Assembly: GCF_029256985.1 (NCBI RefSeq)
Contig: NZ_JARIDQ010000036.1
Span: 1-34,296 of the forward strand
DNA length: 34,296 nucleotides
Source of the DNA: Otariodibacter sp.
GTDB lineage: Bacteria > Pseudomonadota > Gammaproteobacteria > Enterobacterales > Pasteurellaceae
Reading direction: 5' to 3'
The notes under the pieces were generated by a model that saw nothing but the letters and a program-made list of their open reading frames with translations, was not told where the DNA came from and searched no databases. Below are positions 18,204 to 26,182 of this stretch, in pieces; the first letter of the stretch is position 1; every line of letters starts with the position of its first letter. Position numbers and translations under genes: made by a program.

Positions 18204-20039
18204 TTATTGTCTATAATTTTTAAAATCTCTTGTTTTTCCTGTAAATAACAAAGATTGCTGTAAATTAGTCAATACTTTAACTTGATTTGCATACTCTCCT
18301 GCTTGGCTAGGGCAAATTATATTCTCTGGATGGTAATTAGCAACATCGTAGCAAGTTAATTTATCATTAACAATCTCTACTGATAAATTGCCTTTAACAA
18401 CGCCTAGTACACCATTACTATAATAATCTGCAATATAATCATTATCTTGTAGTAATGATTTACCCGTAAAAGTGGGTGTATATTGATGATAATTACCTAT
18501 GACTAAATCTGTTAATGTTGGAGCAACATCCCGTTGAGATATAAATTGATCAATATATCTCGCTTTTAATTTTGGCGAATAAATAGCAAAAGGGATAAGA
18601 TATTGAGAAAAGTTATTTGGATCTTTTAATCTTGCAACATGATCTGCCATAATAACAAATACTGTATTTGGATAAATCTTTAACATGTTCTGAATAAAAT
18701 CATAAGTTGCTTGATCAGAAAAATGATAAGTGTTTAATATACGGTTTTCTTCATCATCATCTGTAAAATGCACCATCTTGTAGTTTTCTGGTAAGATGTC
18801 GTCATGTGTAGTTACACCATTGATGCCAATAATAAACGGTTTTTTTGTATTTTCTAATTTTTTGATAACAAAATTATATAAGTCGGGATCATGTACACCC
18901 CAATTGTTTTCTTCATAAATACGTTCAATGATATCTTCACGACCATAGGATTCACTGAAACCTAATTTTTGAGCTACATTACCTGCAGCAGTTCCTCTAT
19001 TTGAGCCTTGGAAGAATGCACTGGAATAACCCCTTTCTTTTAATAAATCAACTAAGCTGACATAATTAAAATCTTGTAATGTAGTATTTATGATGCTGTT
19101 ACCGAGAGGGTTCTGAAAAGAAGTTAAAGTTGTAAAAACACCTTCAACGGTACGATGGCCTCCTGCTAACATTCCCTTCGGACGAATAGATTGTGTTAGT
19201 ATATGATGTAAGTTTGGTGCAATATCATAAGTACCACCATAATCTTTAAAGTAATTTGCAGCCCAACTTTCGAGAAAAAATAACACAATATTAGGCTTAT
19301 CTAAGATAGGGAATTCACTTTGTTCGATATGGGTAGGATAAAGTTGAGCTAGCGTTTCTGATTCATTTTCAGTTGGATACATTGTTGATGTTTTTATATC
19401 TCCTTTATTTTTAACAAGTTGGAAAATTGTATTATAAGCACCATTTAGACTAAGCATTGCGAGTTTTGAATCTCCAATATTATATGCATGGCTTGGGTTT
19501 AATGGGATATGTTGGAATTGGCCTCGTATAAAAAAGATACTTATAGCAATTAAACATAATTTAATCGGGATATAAGTCCAATTGAGAGTGATTTTTGAAA
19601 GACTAAAAGAGAGTAGCTTATACAATATGACAGCTAATACTAATAACAAAACTCCACTAAATAGAAATAATACCCAATAGGTTTGAACTGCTGTTCCTAT
19701 TAATCCATTAAACTCCCTAAATAGATCTTTTATTTCATAACTAATATGGCGAGATGAGTCAGCAAAATACATTATATCACCAATTAGAAAACTAAATAAG
19801 GAGAGTAAAAGAAATAGAGAGATGAAAAGAAGTGACTTCCTATTAAAATCAAAGAAAGTAGCAAGTAAGGCAATAATAGCACTAATAGCAAAATCAAATT
19901 TATATCCTACAAATATAGCATAACTTTTCTGATAAAAATCAATATCTCTAAAAGAGTAAAATGCAAAAATATATTTGGCTAAAATACATAAAAAAAAGGA
20001 AAAAGCAAATATAATTAAATAGTTTTTTATTGCTTTCAT
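18204..20039 (-). CDS. LtaS-family membrane sulfatase-fold phosphotransferase (putative phosphoglycerol transferase)
   Basis: The 611-residue protein has about five N-terminal membrane helices (1-175) and a large alkaline-phosphatase/sulfatase-fold domain expected in the periplasm (about 245-540). Visible active-site features are E257 in FFLESWAA, candidate nucleophile T297 in GGHRTVEGVF, and ADH in VIMADHVAR near 467. Enzymes of this type move glycerol phosphate or similar groups from phospholipids to a glycan or lipid. In Gram-negatives the acceptor may be lipopolysaccharide or a periplasmic glucan, but nothing here shows which. H. influenzae HI1246 is the kind of relative I have in mind. 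It is monocistronic, convergent with corA, with AAGGAG (minus strand) just upstream. The family is clear; the substrate is unknown. Confidence 0.8.
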   Translation of the reverse strand: MKAIKNYLIIFAFSFFLCILAKYIFAFYSFRDIDFYQKSYAIFVGYKFDFAISAIIALLATFFDFNRKSLLFISLFLLLSLFSFLIGDIMYFADSSRHISYEIKDLFREFNGLIGTAVQTYWVLFLFSGVLLLVLAVILYKLLSFSLSKITLNWTYIPIKLCLIAISIFFIRGQFQHIPLNPSHAYNIGDSKLAMLSLNGAYNTIFQLVKNKGDIKTSTMYPTENESETLAQLYPTHIEQSEFPILDKPNIVLFFLESWAANYFKDYGGTYDIAPNLHHILTQSIRPKGMLAGGHRTVEGVFTTLTSFQNPLGNSIINTTLQDFNYVSLVDLLKERGYSSAFFQGSNRGTAAGNVAQKLGFSESYGREDIIERIYEENNWGVHDPDLYNFVIKKLENTKKPFIIGINGVTTHDDILPENYKMVHFTDDDEENRILNTYHFSDQATYDFIQNMLKIYPNTVFVIMADHVARLKDPNNFSQYLIPFAIYSPKLKARYIDQFISQRDVAPTLTDLVIGNYHQYTPTFTGKSLLQDNDYIADYYSNGVLGVVKGNLSVEIVNDKLTCYDVANYHPENIICPSQAGEYANQVKVLTNLQQSLLFTGKTRDFKNYRQ

Positions 20040-20496
20040 TGGATAAGCTCCTTATAAAAAGAAATATTCTTAGTGAAAATTTTTAATATCTATTGGTATA
20101 GTTGTATTGTTCTACAAGGTTAGATTTATAAAAGTAATTAATATTAGGTACCAATAAACTTAGAATATAAATCTATACCAAGGGCGCGCAAATATATCAT
20201 ATATAGTAATGAAAAACATAGCCTATTTCTCATAATCTTTACAAAATTTCTTTCAAAGGAGTTAATCTCTGAATGAATTAGACAATATTTTTATATAAAT
20301 ATTAAAATATTCTTTTATCAGCAAAATAAAATAAGACTTTAAATACTATTGTTTATTTTATATCTGTTATATTTATTTGAATTTGATATTATATTTTGTA
20401 ACATTTTCGTAAAAAGTCATAATCTATTGTACATCATATAAATAATAATCTGAGTTTTATGTTTAGGATAAATGGTATCAAGTAGTTTATTTAGTA

Positions 20497-20527
20497 AACT
20501 CAAGAATTAATTCTTTGAGTTATTTTT
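20497..20527 (+). terminator. Orphan Rho-independent terminator-like hairpin
   Basis: AACTCAA (20497-20503) pairs with TTGAGTT (20515-20521), the loop can extend the stem through GAATTAATTC, and ATTTTT follows. No plus-strand gene lies within 2.3 kb upstream, so its purpose is unclear. It may end a small RNA or back up the argS terminator region. Confidence 0.45.
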
Positions 20528-20538
20528 CGTTAATAAAA

Positions 20539-20582
20539 AAATACCTGTTAGTTGAAGATGATTATCTTACAAACAGGTATTT
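20539..20582 (-). terminator. Rho-independent terminator of argS
   Basis: AAATACCTGTT (20539-20549) pairs with AACAGGTATTT (20572-20582). An inner AAGAT/ATCTT stem (20555-20559, 20564-20568) extends it. Read on the minus strand, the stem is followed by a run of T. It lies about 40 bp past the argS stop. Confidence 0.75.
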
Positions 20583-20623
20583 ATATAAATTTTGTTATAG
20601 ACGCTTACAGATATAAAATATGA

Positions 20624-22351
20624 TTACATCTTCTCAACGGTTTTAATACCAAGTAATTCCAACCCTTGTTTTAAGGTTTTAGCCGTTAAGCTTGCAAGCT
20701 GTAAGCGGCTCTGTTTAACCTCTTCCTCAGCATTAAGAATTGGACAAGCTTCATAGAAACTTGAGAAGATGCCTGCTAATTCATAGAGATATTGGCAAAG
20801 AACATGAGGCGTTCCATCCTTCGCAACAACAGTAACCGACTCTTCAAATTGCAATAATTTGAGTGCTAATGTTCTCTCTTTATCTTCTGTTAGATTAATT
20901 GGCCCTTTCAATGTATCAGGATCAATACCAGACTTACTGAAAATAGAGTGAATACGGGTGTAAGCATATTGCATATAAGGTGCAGTATTGCCTTCAAAAC
21001 TGAGCATATTATCCCAATCAAATACATAGTCGGTGGTACGATTTTTTGAGAGATCCGAATATTTCACTGCCCCAATCGCAACCGCTTCCACAACAGCTTG
21101 TTTTTCTGCATCTGTTAAATTGGTATTTTTCTCTGCAATTAATTTATCTGCTCGCTCTACTGCTTCATCCAATAAATCAGCTAATTTTACTGTACCACCA
21201 GTGCGTGTTTTAAATGGTTTACCATCTTTACCCAACATCATACCAAAGTTTTGATGTTCTAAACTAAAACTATCTGGTACATAACCTGCTTTACGAGTAA
21301 TTAACCATGCTTGCTGCATATGTTGGCTTTGACGAGTGTCTGAGAATACTAAAGCTCGATCTGCTTTTAATGTTTCATAACGATATTTTGCAGCTGCAAT
21401 ATCAGTTGTAGTGTAAAGAAAACCGCCATCTTTTTTCTGAACAATAACGCCCATTGGATCGCCATCTTTATTTTTGAATTCCTCTAAGAAAACAACTAAA
21501 GCACCATCATCTTCAACAGCTAAGCCTTTTGCCTTTAAATCTGCCACAATACCTGGTAACATTGGATTATATAAACTTTCACCCATCACATCTTTTTCAG
21601 TTAATGTCACATTTAGACGTTCATAATTACGCTGATTTTGTTGCATTGTGATATCAACTAATTTTTTCCACATGGTACGGCAATATTCATCACCACCTTG
21701 TAGTTTTACCACATAATTACGTGCTTTTTCTGCAAAGACAGGGTCGTTATCATAATGCGCTTTTGCTTCTCGATAAAATGCCTCTAAGTCACTTAATTCC
21801 ATCTCAGAAGCATTTTCATTTTCCATTTTTTCTAAATAAGCGATAAGCATACCAAATTGCGTACCCCAGTCACCAACGTGGTTTGCACGAATGACCTTAT
21901 TACCTAAAAACTCTAATGCTCGTACAACCCCATCACCAATGATAGTTGAACGTAAATGTCCAACGTGCATTTCTTTCGCCACATTAGGCGATGAATAATC
22001 AACAACCACAGTTTGTTGCTGCTTAATTGAGATACCGAGTTTTTGATCATGTAGTGCATTTTTCACTTGTTCTGATAACCATACGGGGTTAAGAAAAATA
22101 TTGATAAATCCCGGGCCTGCAATTTCTAATTTTTCGATCAACGGATCCGAATCGATATTATCAACTACTTTTTGAGCAAACTCTCTTGGGTTTAATCCTA
22201 ATTTTTTGGCTGCTCCCATAATACCATTCGCTTGATAGTCCCCGAATTGAGGTTTTCCTGACTGGCGAACTAATGCTTCAACATTTTGTTCTGCCCCAGA
22301 ACTGATCATTGCTTGCTTAATTTTTTCCGATAGAATGTGTTGAATATTCAC
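20624..22351 (-). CDS. argS: Arginyl-tRNA synthetase
   Basis: ArgS charges tRNA-Arg in the cytoplasm (class I synthetase). The 575 residues are nearly the E. coli length (577). The N-terminal Add-1 domain (1-110) contains [12 protein letters not shown]. The HIGH-type motif appears as HVGH in [17 protein letters not shown], followed by [11 protein letters not shown]. The KMSKS region is degenerate ([14 protein letters not shown]), as usual in ArgS. The C-terminal DALR anticodon-binding domain includes [10 protein letters not shown]. The start is GTG at 22349-22351, with AGGA a few bases upstream, and it gives the normal N-terminus [11 protein letters not shown]. It is divergent from yecM with only 38 bp between start codons, an arrangement shared with E. 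coli. Confidence 0.97.
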   Translation of the reverse strand: MNIQHILSEKIKQAMISSGAEQNVEALVRQSGKPQFGDYQANGIMGAAKKLGLNPREFAQKVVDNIDSDPLIEKLEIAGPGFINIFLNPVWLSEQVKNALHDQKLGISIKQQQTVVVDYSSPNVAKEMHVGHLRSTIIGDGVVRALEFLGNKVIRANHVGDWGTQFGMLIAYLEKMENENASEMELSDLEAFYREAKAHYDNDPVFAEKARNYVVKLQGGDEYCRTMWKKLVDITMQQNQRNYERLNVTLTEKDVMGESLYNPMLPGIVADLKAKGLAVEDDGALVVFLEEFKNKDGDPMGVIVQKKDGGFLYTTTDIAAAKYRYETLKADRALVFSDTRQSQHMQQAWLITRKAGYVPDSFSLEHQNFGMMLGKDGKPFKTRTGGTVKLADLLDEAVERADKLIAEKNTNLTDAEKQAVVEAVAIGAVKYSDLSKNRTTDYVFDWDNMLSFEGNTAPYMQYAYTRIHSIFSKSGIDPDTLKGPINLTEDKERTLALKLLQFEESVTVVAKDGTPHVLCQYLYELAGIFSSFYEACPILNAEEEVKQSRLQLASLTAKTLKQGLELLGIKTVEKM

Positions 22352-22389
22352 AAATAGTCCTATTTATTCATTTATAAAATATAAACATA

Positions 22390-23028
22390 ATGATACTAAA
22401 AAACCCCACTAAAAACTTAGATTTTGCAAATTTTTTCACAAAAATGACCGCTTGTTTTGGCGAATTAACGAAATTCGAACAACAAATCCAAGAAATAGCT
22501 ACCCTTGCAAACATCTCATTGCAAGATTATCAAATTGATCATATGTCTGTGAGGATGAATCAAATGGATACCGCTAAGGCTTGGTATAACATGCTGTTAG
22601 AATCTGCAGAAATATTCAATGAAAGTATGATTAATGGACGCCCCATAGCCTTATTTAAATTGCATCAGCCAATTGTATTTTGTGATCAAACTGTTTCTAT
22701 TCTTGAACTTCCTTTTCCTAAAGGGAAAATATATCCAAGAGAAGGGTGGGAACATATAGAAATCATTGCCCCATTTCAACCAAATGAATCTGTTGAACAA
22801 TGGATACAAAGAATGCTATCTACATTTAAATTAGAGCAACAATCGCTACTCACATTTAAAATTAGTCAGCCAAAGTCTAGTGGGGAAATAATTCCTAATC
22901 CCACAATCGCACTTACATTAAATGACAAAACTAATCGTAATAATTGTTGTCTAAAAGTTCATCCTTATGATATAAAGTCAATTATTTGTTCAGAAAATAA
23001 TTTTCTGAATAATTTTTTGTCGGAGTAA
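22390..23028 (+). CDS. yecM: YecM-like protein, VOC metalloenzyme superfamily, function unknown
   Basis: The 212-residue cytoplasmic protein resembles E. coli YecM, whose structure has the vicinal-oxygen-chelate fold of isomerases and oxygenases. Candidate metal ligands are H51 in YQIDHMSVRM, H122 and E124 in GWEHIEIIAP, and the His in CLKVHPYD. The reaction is unknown. The divergent position next to argS matches E. coli, which supports orthology. The start is ATG 22390, with no clear ribosome-binding site in the AT-rich 38-bp gap. An exact uptake signal lies inside the gene (22447-22455, minus orientation). The lipoprotein gene begins 3 bp after its stop. Confidence 0.8.
   Translation: MILKNPTKNLDFANFFTKMTACFGELTKFEQQIQEIATLANISLQDYQIDHMSVRMNQMDTAKAWYNMLLESAEIFNESMINGRPIALFKLHQPIVFCDQTVSILELPFPKGKIYPREGWEHIEIIAPFQPNESVEQWIQRMLSTFKLEQQSLLTFKISQPKSSGEIIPNPTIALTLNDKTNRNNCCLKVHPYDIKSIICSENNFLNNFLSE
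22447..22455 (-). other. DNA uptake signal sequence
   Basis: ACCGCTTGT, the reverse complement of ACAAGCGGT, with GAC as in the longer consensus, inside the yecM coding sequence. Confidence 0.7.
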
Positions 23029-23031
23029 AAT

Positions 23032-23496
23032 ATGAAAAAATTTGGTTTAGCAACTATGCTTGCTACAAGTATTATTGTGACAGGCTGTGCAAATACAGAT
23101 ATTTTTAGTGGTAGTGTTTATCGTTCAGATCAAGCTAAAGAAGCTCGTTCAATTAGTTACGGTACAATTCTATCGGTTCGTGATGTTAAAATTCAAGCAG
23201 ATAACCAAGGTGTAATCGGTACAGTTGGTGGAGGTGTGCTTGGTGGCGTGGCTGGTTCTGCTATTGGTGGCGGACGTGGGCAAGCAATTGCAACTGCAGT
23301 TGGAGCTATTGCAGGTTCTGTACTTGGTAGCAAAGTAGAAGAAAAAGCAAGTCAAGTAACATCTGTTGAACTCGTTATTCGTAAGGATAATGGACAAGAG
23401 ATTGTTGTAGTACAGAAGAAAGAAGATGGCTTTGTTCCAGGTCGAAGAGTTAGAATTGTCGGCTCAAATGCTGATTTAAATGTATCTCTTTTATAA
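23032..23496 (+). CDS. slyB: Outer-membrane lipoprotein, SlyB/Pcp family (glycine zipper)
   Basis: The 154-residue protein has a lipoprotein signal peptide with lipobox VTGC (Cys19), which predicts acylation and placement in the outer membrane by Lol, since residue +2 is Ala and not Asp. A glycine-zipper segment follows at about 66-105 (GTVGGGVLGGVAGSAIGGG), then a C-terminal beta domain (VELVIRKDNGQEIVVVQ, GRRVRIV). This layout and length match SlyB and the H. influenzae 15-kDa lipoprotein Pcp. In enterics SlyB is a PhoP-regulated envelope-stress protein. GGAG precedes the ATG, and the gene is coupled to yecM. Confidence 0.88.
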   Translation: MKKFGLATMLATSIIVTGCANTDIFSGSVYRSDQAKEARSISYGTILSVRDVKIQADNQGVIGTVGGGVLGGVAGSAIGGGRGQAIATAVGAIAGSVLGSKVEEKASQVTSVELVIRKDNGQEIVVVQKKEDGFVPGRRVRIVGSNADLNVSLL

Positions 23497-23569
23497 TAAA
23501 AATAATTCAAAATTTAGATTCGTGATTTAACAGTAATGATTTAATGAATTTAAATAGTTCTGAATATAA

Positions 23570-23599
23570 AACCTCGAATAATTGATTCGGGGTTTTTTT
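23570..23599 (+). terminator. Rho-independent terminator after slyB
   Basis: AACCTCGAAT (23570-23579) pairs with ATTCGGGGTT (23585-23594) with one G-T pair and a 5-base loop, followed by TTTTT. It ends the yecM-slyB transcript. Confidence 0.85.
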
Positions 23600-23642
23600 A
23601 TTTTTATACTTTACATATAATTAATTTTATAGATTTCTAATT

Positions 23643-25826
23643 ATGAATAAATTTATTAAAACATTGTCTACCGATTGGCTTAGTACTGGTATTATTGGAA
23701 TATTACCAATTTTTCTAGCAACAAACTTTATAGCTGTAATTGTATGGACATTACAAATTCCTACATATACGATGGGATTAGTTTTAGGTGCAATCGCTGC
23801 AGGATTAACTGATTTAGATAATCGTTTTTCTGGTCGCTTAAAAAATTTATTCTTCACATTAATTGCCTTTGCTATATCTTCTTTAAGCTCTCAATTTTCT
23901 TTAACTCATGGATTTTTCGTTCCCTTAATTACCATTCTGACATTTTGTATGATCATGTTAAGTGCGATAGGACAACGCTATAGTACGATTGCATTCAGTA
24001 CATTACTAATGGCTGTTTATACGGCAATGATTTATTCTCCAACAGCAAATTGGTATGAGCATACTGTTCTAATCATTATTGGTGCAATAATTTATGGCGT
24101 AATAACAATAATTGTTTATCTACTTTTCCCTCACCGTATCATGCAAGAAAATTTAGCACTCTATTTCGAGGCTTTAAGTAAATATCTGCAGGCAAAAAGC
24201 AATTTTTTTGACCCAGATGATATGGATGAAGGGAATTTACCAAATAAACAACTTATATTAGGCCAAGCCAATATAGTAGTTATGAGTACGCTCGATCGAG
24301 CTAGAGCTTCTTTATTCTATCGATTACGTACTCAACATCGTCACTCTCGCACTAGACGAATGCTACGATATTATTTTGCAGGACAAGAAATCTGGGAAAT
24401 TGCAAGTTCTCATCATACCCAATACAGTACTTTATTTTATGAATTACAAAATACTGATTTAATTTTTCGGTTTCAGAGAATTATTGAACTACAAGCAATG
24501 GCTTGCCAACAAATTGCTAATGATCTAAGACATGACATACAATATGAAAATCAACATCGCATTGAAAAAGCATTGAAAGGGCTTTTACAATCCCTGACTT
24601 ATCACAAAGAAACAGGAATCAAACATTTCCATCATCTACAATTGATTGCTGATAATTTGCAAAATATTGAAAACCAACTGGTACGAATAGCGGATAAAAA
24701 TGCAGATGTAAATAATGACAAAAAAAATCAACAAACTGCCCGCTTGATCCCAGAAAATATTTCTAATTTTAGGGATATGATTCAAGCAATTAAGAATCAA
24801 TGTAACTTAGATTCTCCGCTTTTTCGACATGCGATTCGTTTATCAGCTGTTGTGTTTATTAGCGCTGTAATTGCGGAAATTTTCTATGTAGAGCAAGCTT
24901 ACTGGATTTTATTAACAGCACTTTTAGTCTGCCAACCTAATTATTCAGCTACGAAAAAGCGTCTTGTGCAACGAGTAATCGGGACAATTCTAGGTGTAGT
25001 AGTTGGGCTATCTTTCCCTTATTTATCTCCAACATTAGGTGCACAACTTGGCTTAATTGTTGCTTCTAGTAGCTTATTCTTTTTCTTTAAAGCACAGAAA
25101 TTTGGGTTTTCTACCTTTTTTATCACTATCCAAGTTTTGATTAGTTTTGATGTAGCTGGATTCGGGTTAGAGAATGCTATGTTCTCGAGAACTCTAGATA
25201 CCATAATTGGAGCTTTTATCGCATTTATTGCATCTACTTATTTTTGGCCTGATTGGAAATATTTAAATTTACATCAAAGCTTACAAAATATGCTCATAAA
25301 TAGTGCCACCTATTTACGTCATATTATTGCTCAACTTCAGTTTGGGTATAAAGATCAATTATCATATCGTGTTGCTAGACGAGCAGCACAAAATAGTATA
25401 GCTAATCTTAGCTCTGTTATTTCTAATATGATGAGTGAACCCAAAAAATATCAATCTGCTCTTGATTTTGTACCTGAACTGTTAAATATTAGCTATAGCT
25501 TGTCAAGCCATATCTCAACATTGGGTAGCTACCGTAGAAGAAGTCATGAATTAAATCACCATATAGAATTTGCAGCGATTTTCTTTAAACAAAGTAAGCT
25601 ACTGGCTGATTTACTTGAGCAAATGGCAACAAAATCAGAGGATACTAAACAAACATTAAAAGATATTAATAAACAATTACAAGATTTCGAACACGAATAT
25701 GCATCCAAAATTGATTCACAAAGTTTGGTGTTATTACAGCAACTACTTTTAATTGTTCAAATATTACCACAATTATGGATTTTTGTTGGAATGGAGAAAC
25801 AATACAACAAAACACATAACATCTAA
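23643..25826 (+). CDS. yccS: YccS/YhfK-family (FUSC) inner-membrane protein
   Basis: The 727-residue protein has two blocks of about six membrane helices (roughly 15-165 and 400-530). Each is followed by a long helical cytoplasmic region (170-390 and 535-720), the layout of YccS and of FUSC proteins related to aromatic-acid exporters. Diagnostic features include GAIAAGLTDLDNRFSGRLKN near the N-terminus and YWILLTALLVCQPNYSATKKRLVQRVIGT at the second block. The function is not established; export of an organic acid or envelope maintenance has been suggested for the wider family. It stands alone, 146 bp after slyB and behind that gene's terminator. HI0680 is the likely H. influenzae counterpart. 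Confidence 0.88.
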   Translation: MNKFIKTLSTDWLSTGIIGILPIFLATNFIAVIVWTLQIPTYTMGLVLGAIAAGLTDLDNRFSGRLKNLFFTLIAFAISSLSSQFSLTHGFFVPLITILTFCMIMLSAIGQRYSTIAFSTLLMAVYTAMIYSPTANWYEHTVLIIIGAIIYGVITIIVYLLFPHRIMQENLALYFEALSKYLQAKSNFFDPDDMDEGNLPNKQLILGQANIVVMSTLDRARASLFYRLRTQHRHSRTRRMLRYYFAGQEIWEIASSHHTQYSTLFYELQNTDLIFRFQRIIELQAMACQQIANDLRHDIQYENQHRIEKALKGLLQSLTYHKETGIKHFHHLQLIADNLQNIENQLVRIADKNADVNNDKKNQQTARLIPENISNFRDMIQAIKNQCNLDSPLFRHAIRLSAVVFISAVIAEIFYVEQAYWILLTALLVCQPNYSATKKRLVQRVIGTILGVVVGLSFPYLSPTLGAQLGLIVASSSLFFFFKAQKFGFSTFFITIQVLISFDVAGFGLENAMFSRTLDTIIGAFIAFIASTYFWPDWKYLNLHQSLQNMLINSATYLRHIIAQLQFGYKDQLSYRVARRAAQNSIANLSSVISNMMSEPKKYQSALDFVPELLNISYSLSSHISTLGSYRRRSHELNHHIEFAAIFFKQSKLLADLLEQMATKSEDTKQTLKDINKQLQDFEHEYASKIDSQSLVLLQQLLLIVQILPQLWIFVGMEKQYNKTHNI

Positions 25827-25837
25827 CTTCAAATTAT

Positions 25838-25863
25838 TCATCTTCTTTTGATAAAGAAGATGA
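25838..25863 (+). terminator. Terminator after yccS
   Basis: TCATCTTCTTT (25838-25848), loop TGAT and AAAGAAGATGA (25853-25863) form an 11-bp perfect stem 11 bp after the stop. The tail is only moderately T-rich. Confidence 0.6.
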
Positions 25864-25913
25864 TACATTTATTTTGCTTCAACTTAATTTATAGGCATAG
25901 TATAAAGAGTACG

Positions 25914-25958
25914 TAAAAAATGAGGTAGGTCGTCGTAAAATACCCTACCCCATTTTTT
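25914..25958. terminator. Bidirectional hairpin between yccS and the TonB receptor gene
   Basis: AAAAAATG, then a mismatch and GGTAGG, pair with CCTACC, a mismatch and CATTTTTT. T-runs occur on both strands. It can terminate both yccS read-through and leftward transcription from the receptor gene. Confidence 0.65.
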
Positions 25959-26069
25959 AAATTTATGTGTATAAAATAGAACTTAATCTGTGAAGATCCG
26001 GTTCAATTTAACAGTCTCCATTTAAAACAGCAAATTGTCAGATTAGTTCTAACTTAAGATTTATTGTCT

Positions 26070-26152
26070 AAATTCGTTTTCTATCAAGAAAAATACTCAT
26101 AAAGCATTAGCAACGTATTGTTTATCAATCACGGTTTTATCCACTAAACGTG
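26070..26152 (-). pseudogene. Degraded remnant of the hslU 3' end
   Basis: Positions 26100-26132 match 32183-32215 inside the intact hslU at 31 of 33 bases. Read on the minus strand the remnant gives VIDKQYVANAL, against [11 protein letters not shown] in HslU, and then meets a TGA. A weaker match continues on both sides: KTVID upstream, and an ENE-like stretch in a shifted frame near 26071-26090. It has the same orientation as hslU and lies just past the 3' end of the TonB receptor gene. Confidence 0.7.
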
Positions 26153-26182
26153 TAAATATTACGATAATTTTTACATATAAAC

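Larger units (their letters stand above)
20040..20623. other. 584-bp AT-rich intergenic region, no gene seen
   Basis: No coding frame or RNA gene is recognised. It must hold the promoter of the phosphotransferase gene. A 9-bp inverted repeat, TTGGTATAG (20093-20101) and CTATACCAA (20173-20181), brackets a stretch 55-140 bp upstream of that gene. Two hairpins lie at the far end: one reading plus-strand (20497-20527) with no known gene before it, and the argS terminator (20539-20582). A short plus-strand RNA ending at the first hairpin is possible but not shown. Confidence 0.6.
25827..26182. other. 356-bp intergenic region with two hairpins and an hslU remnant
   Basis: It lies between convergent yccS and the TonB receptor gene. 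It holds the yccS terminator (25838-25863), a second strong hairpin (25914-25958), about 110 bp with nothing recognised, and a degraded copy of the hslU 3' end (about 26070-26152). Confidence 0.7.
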
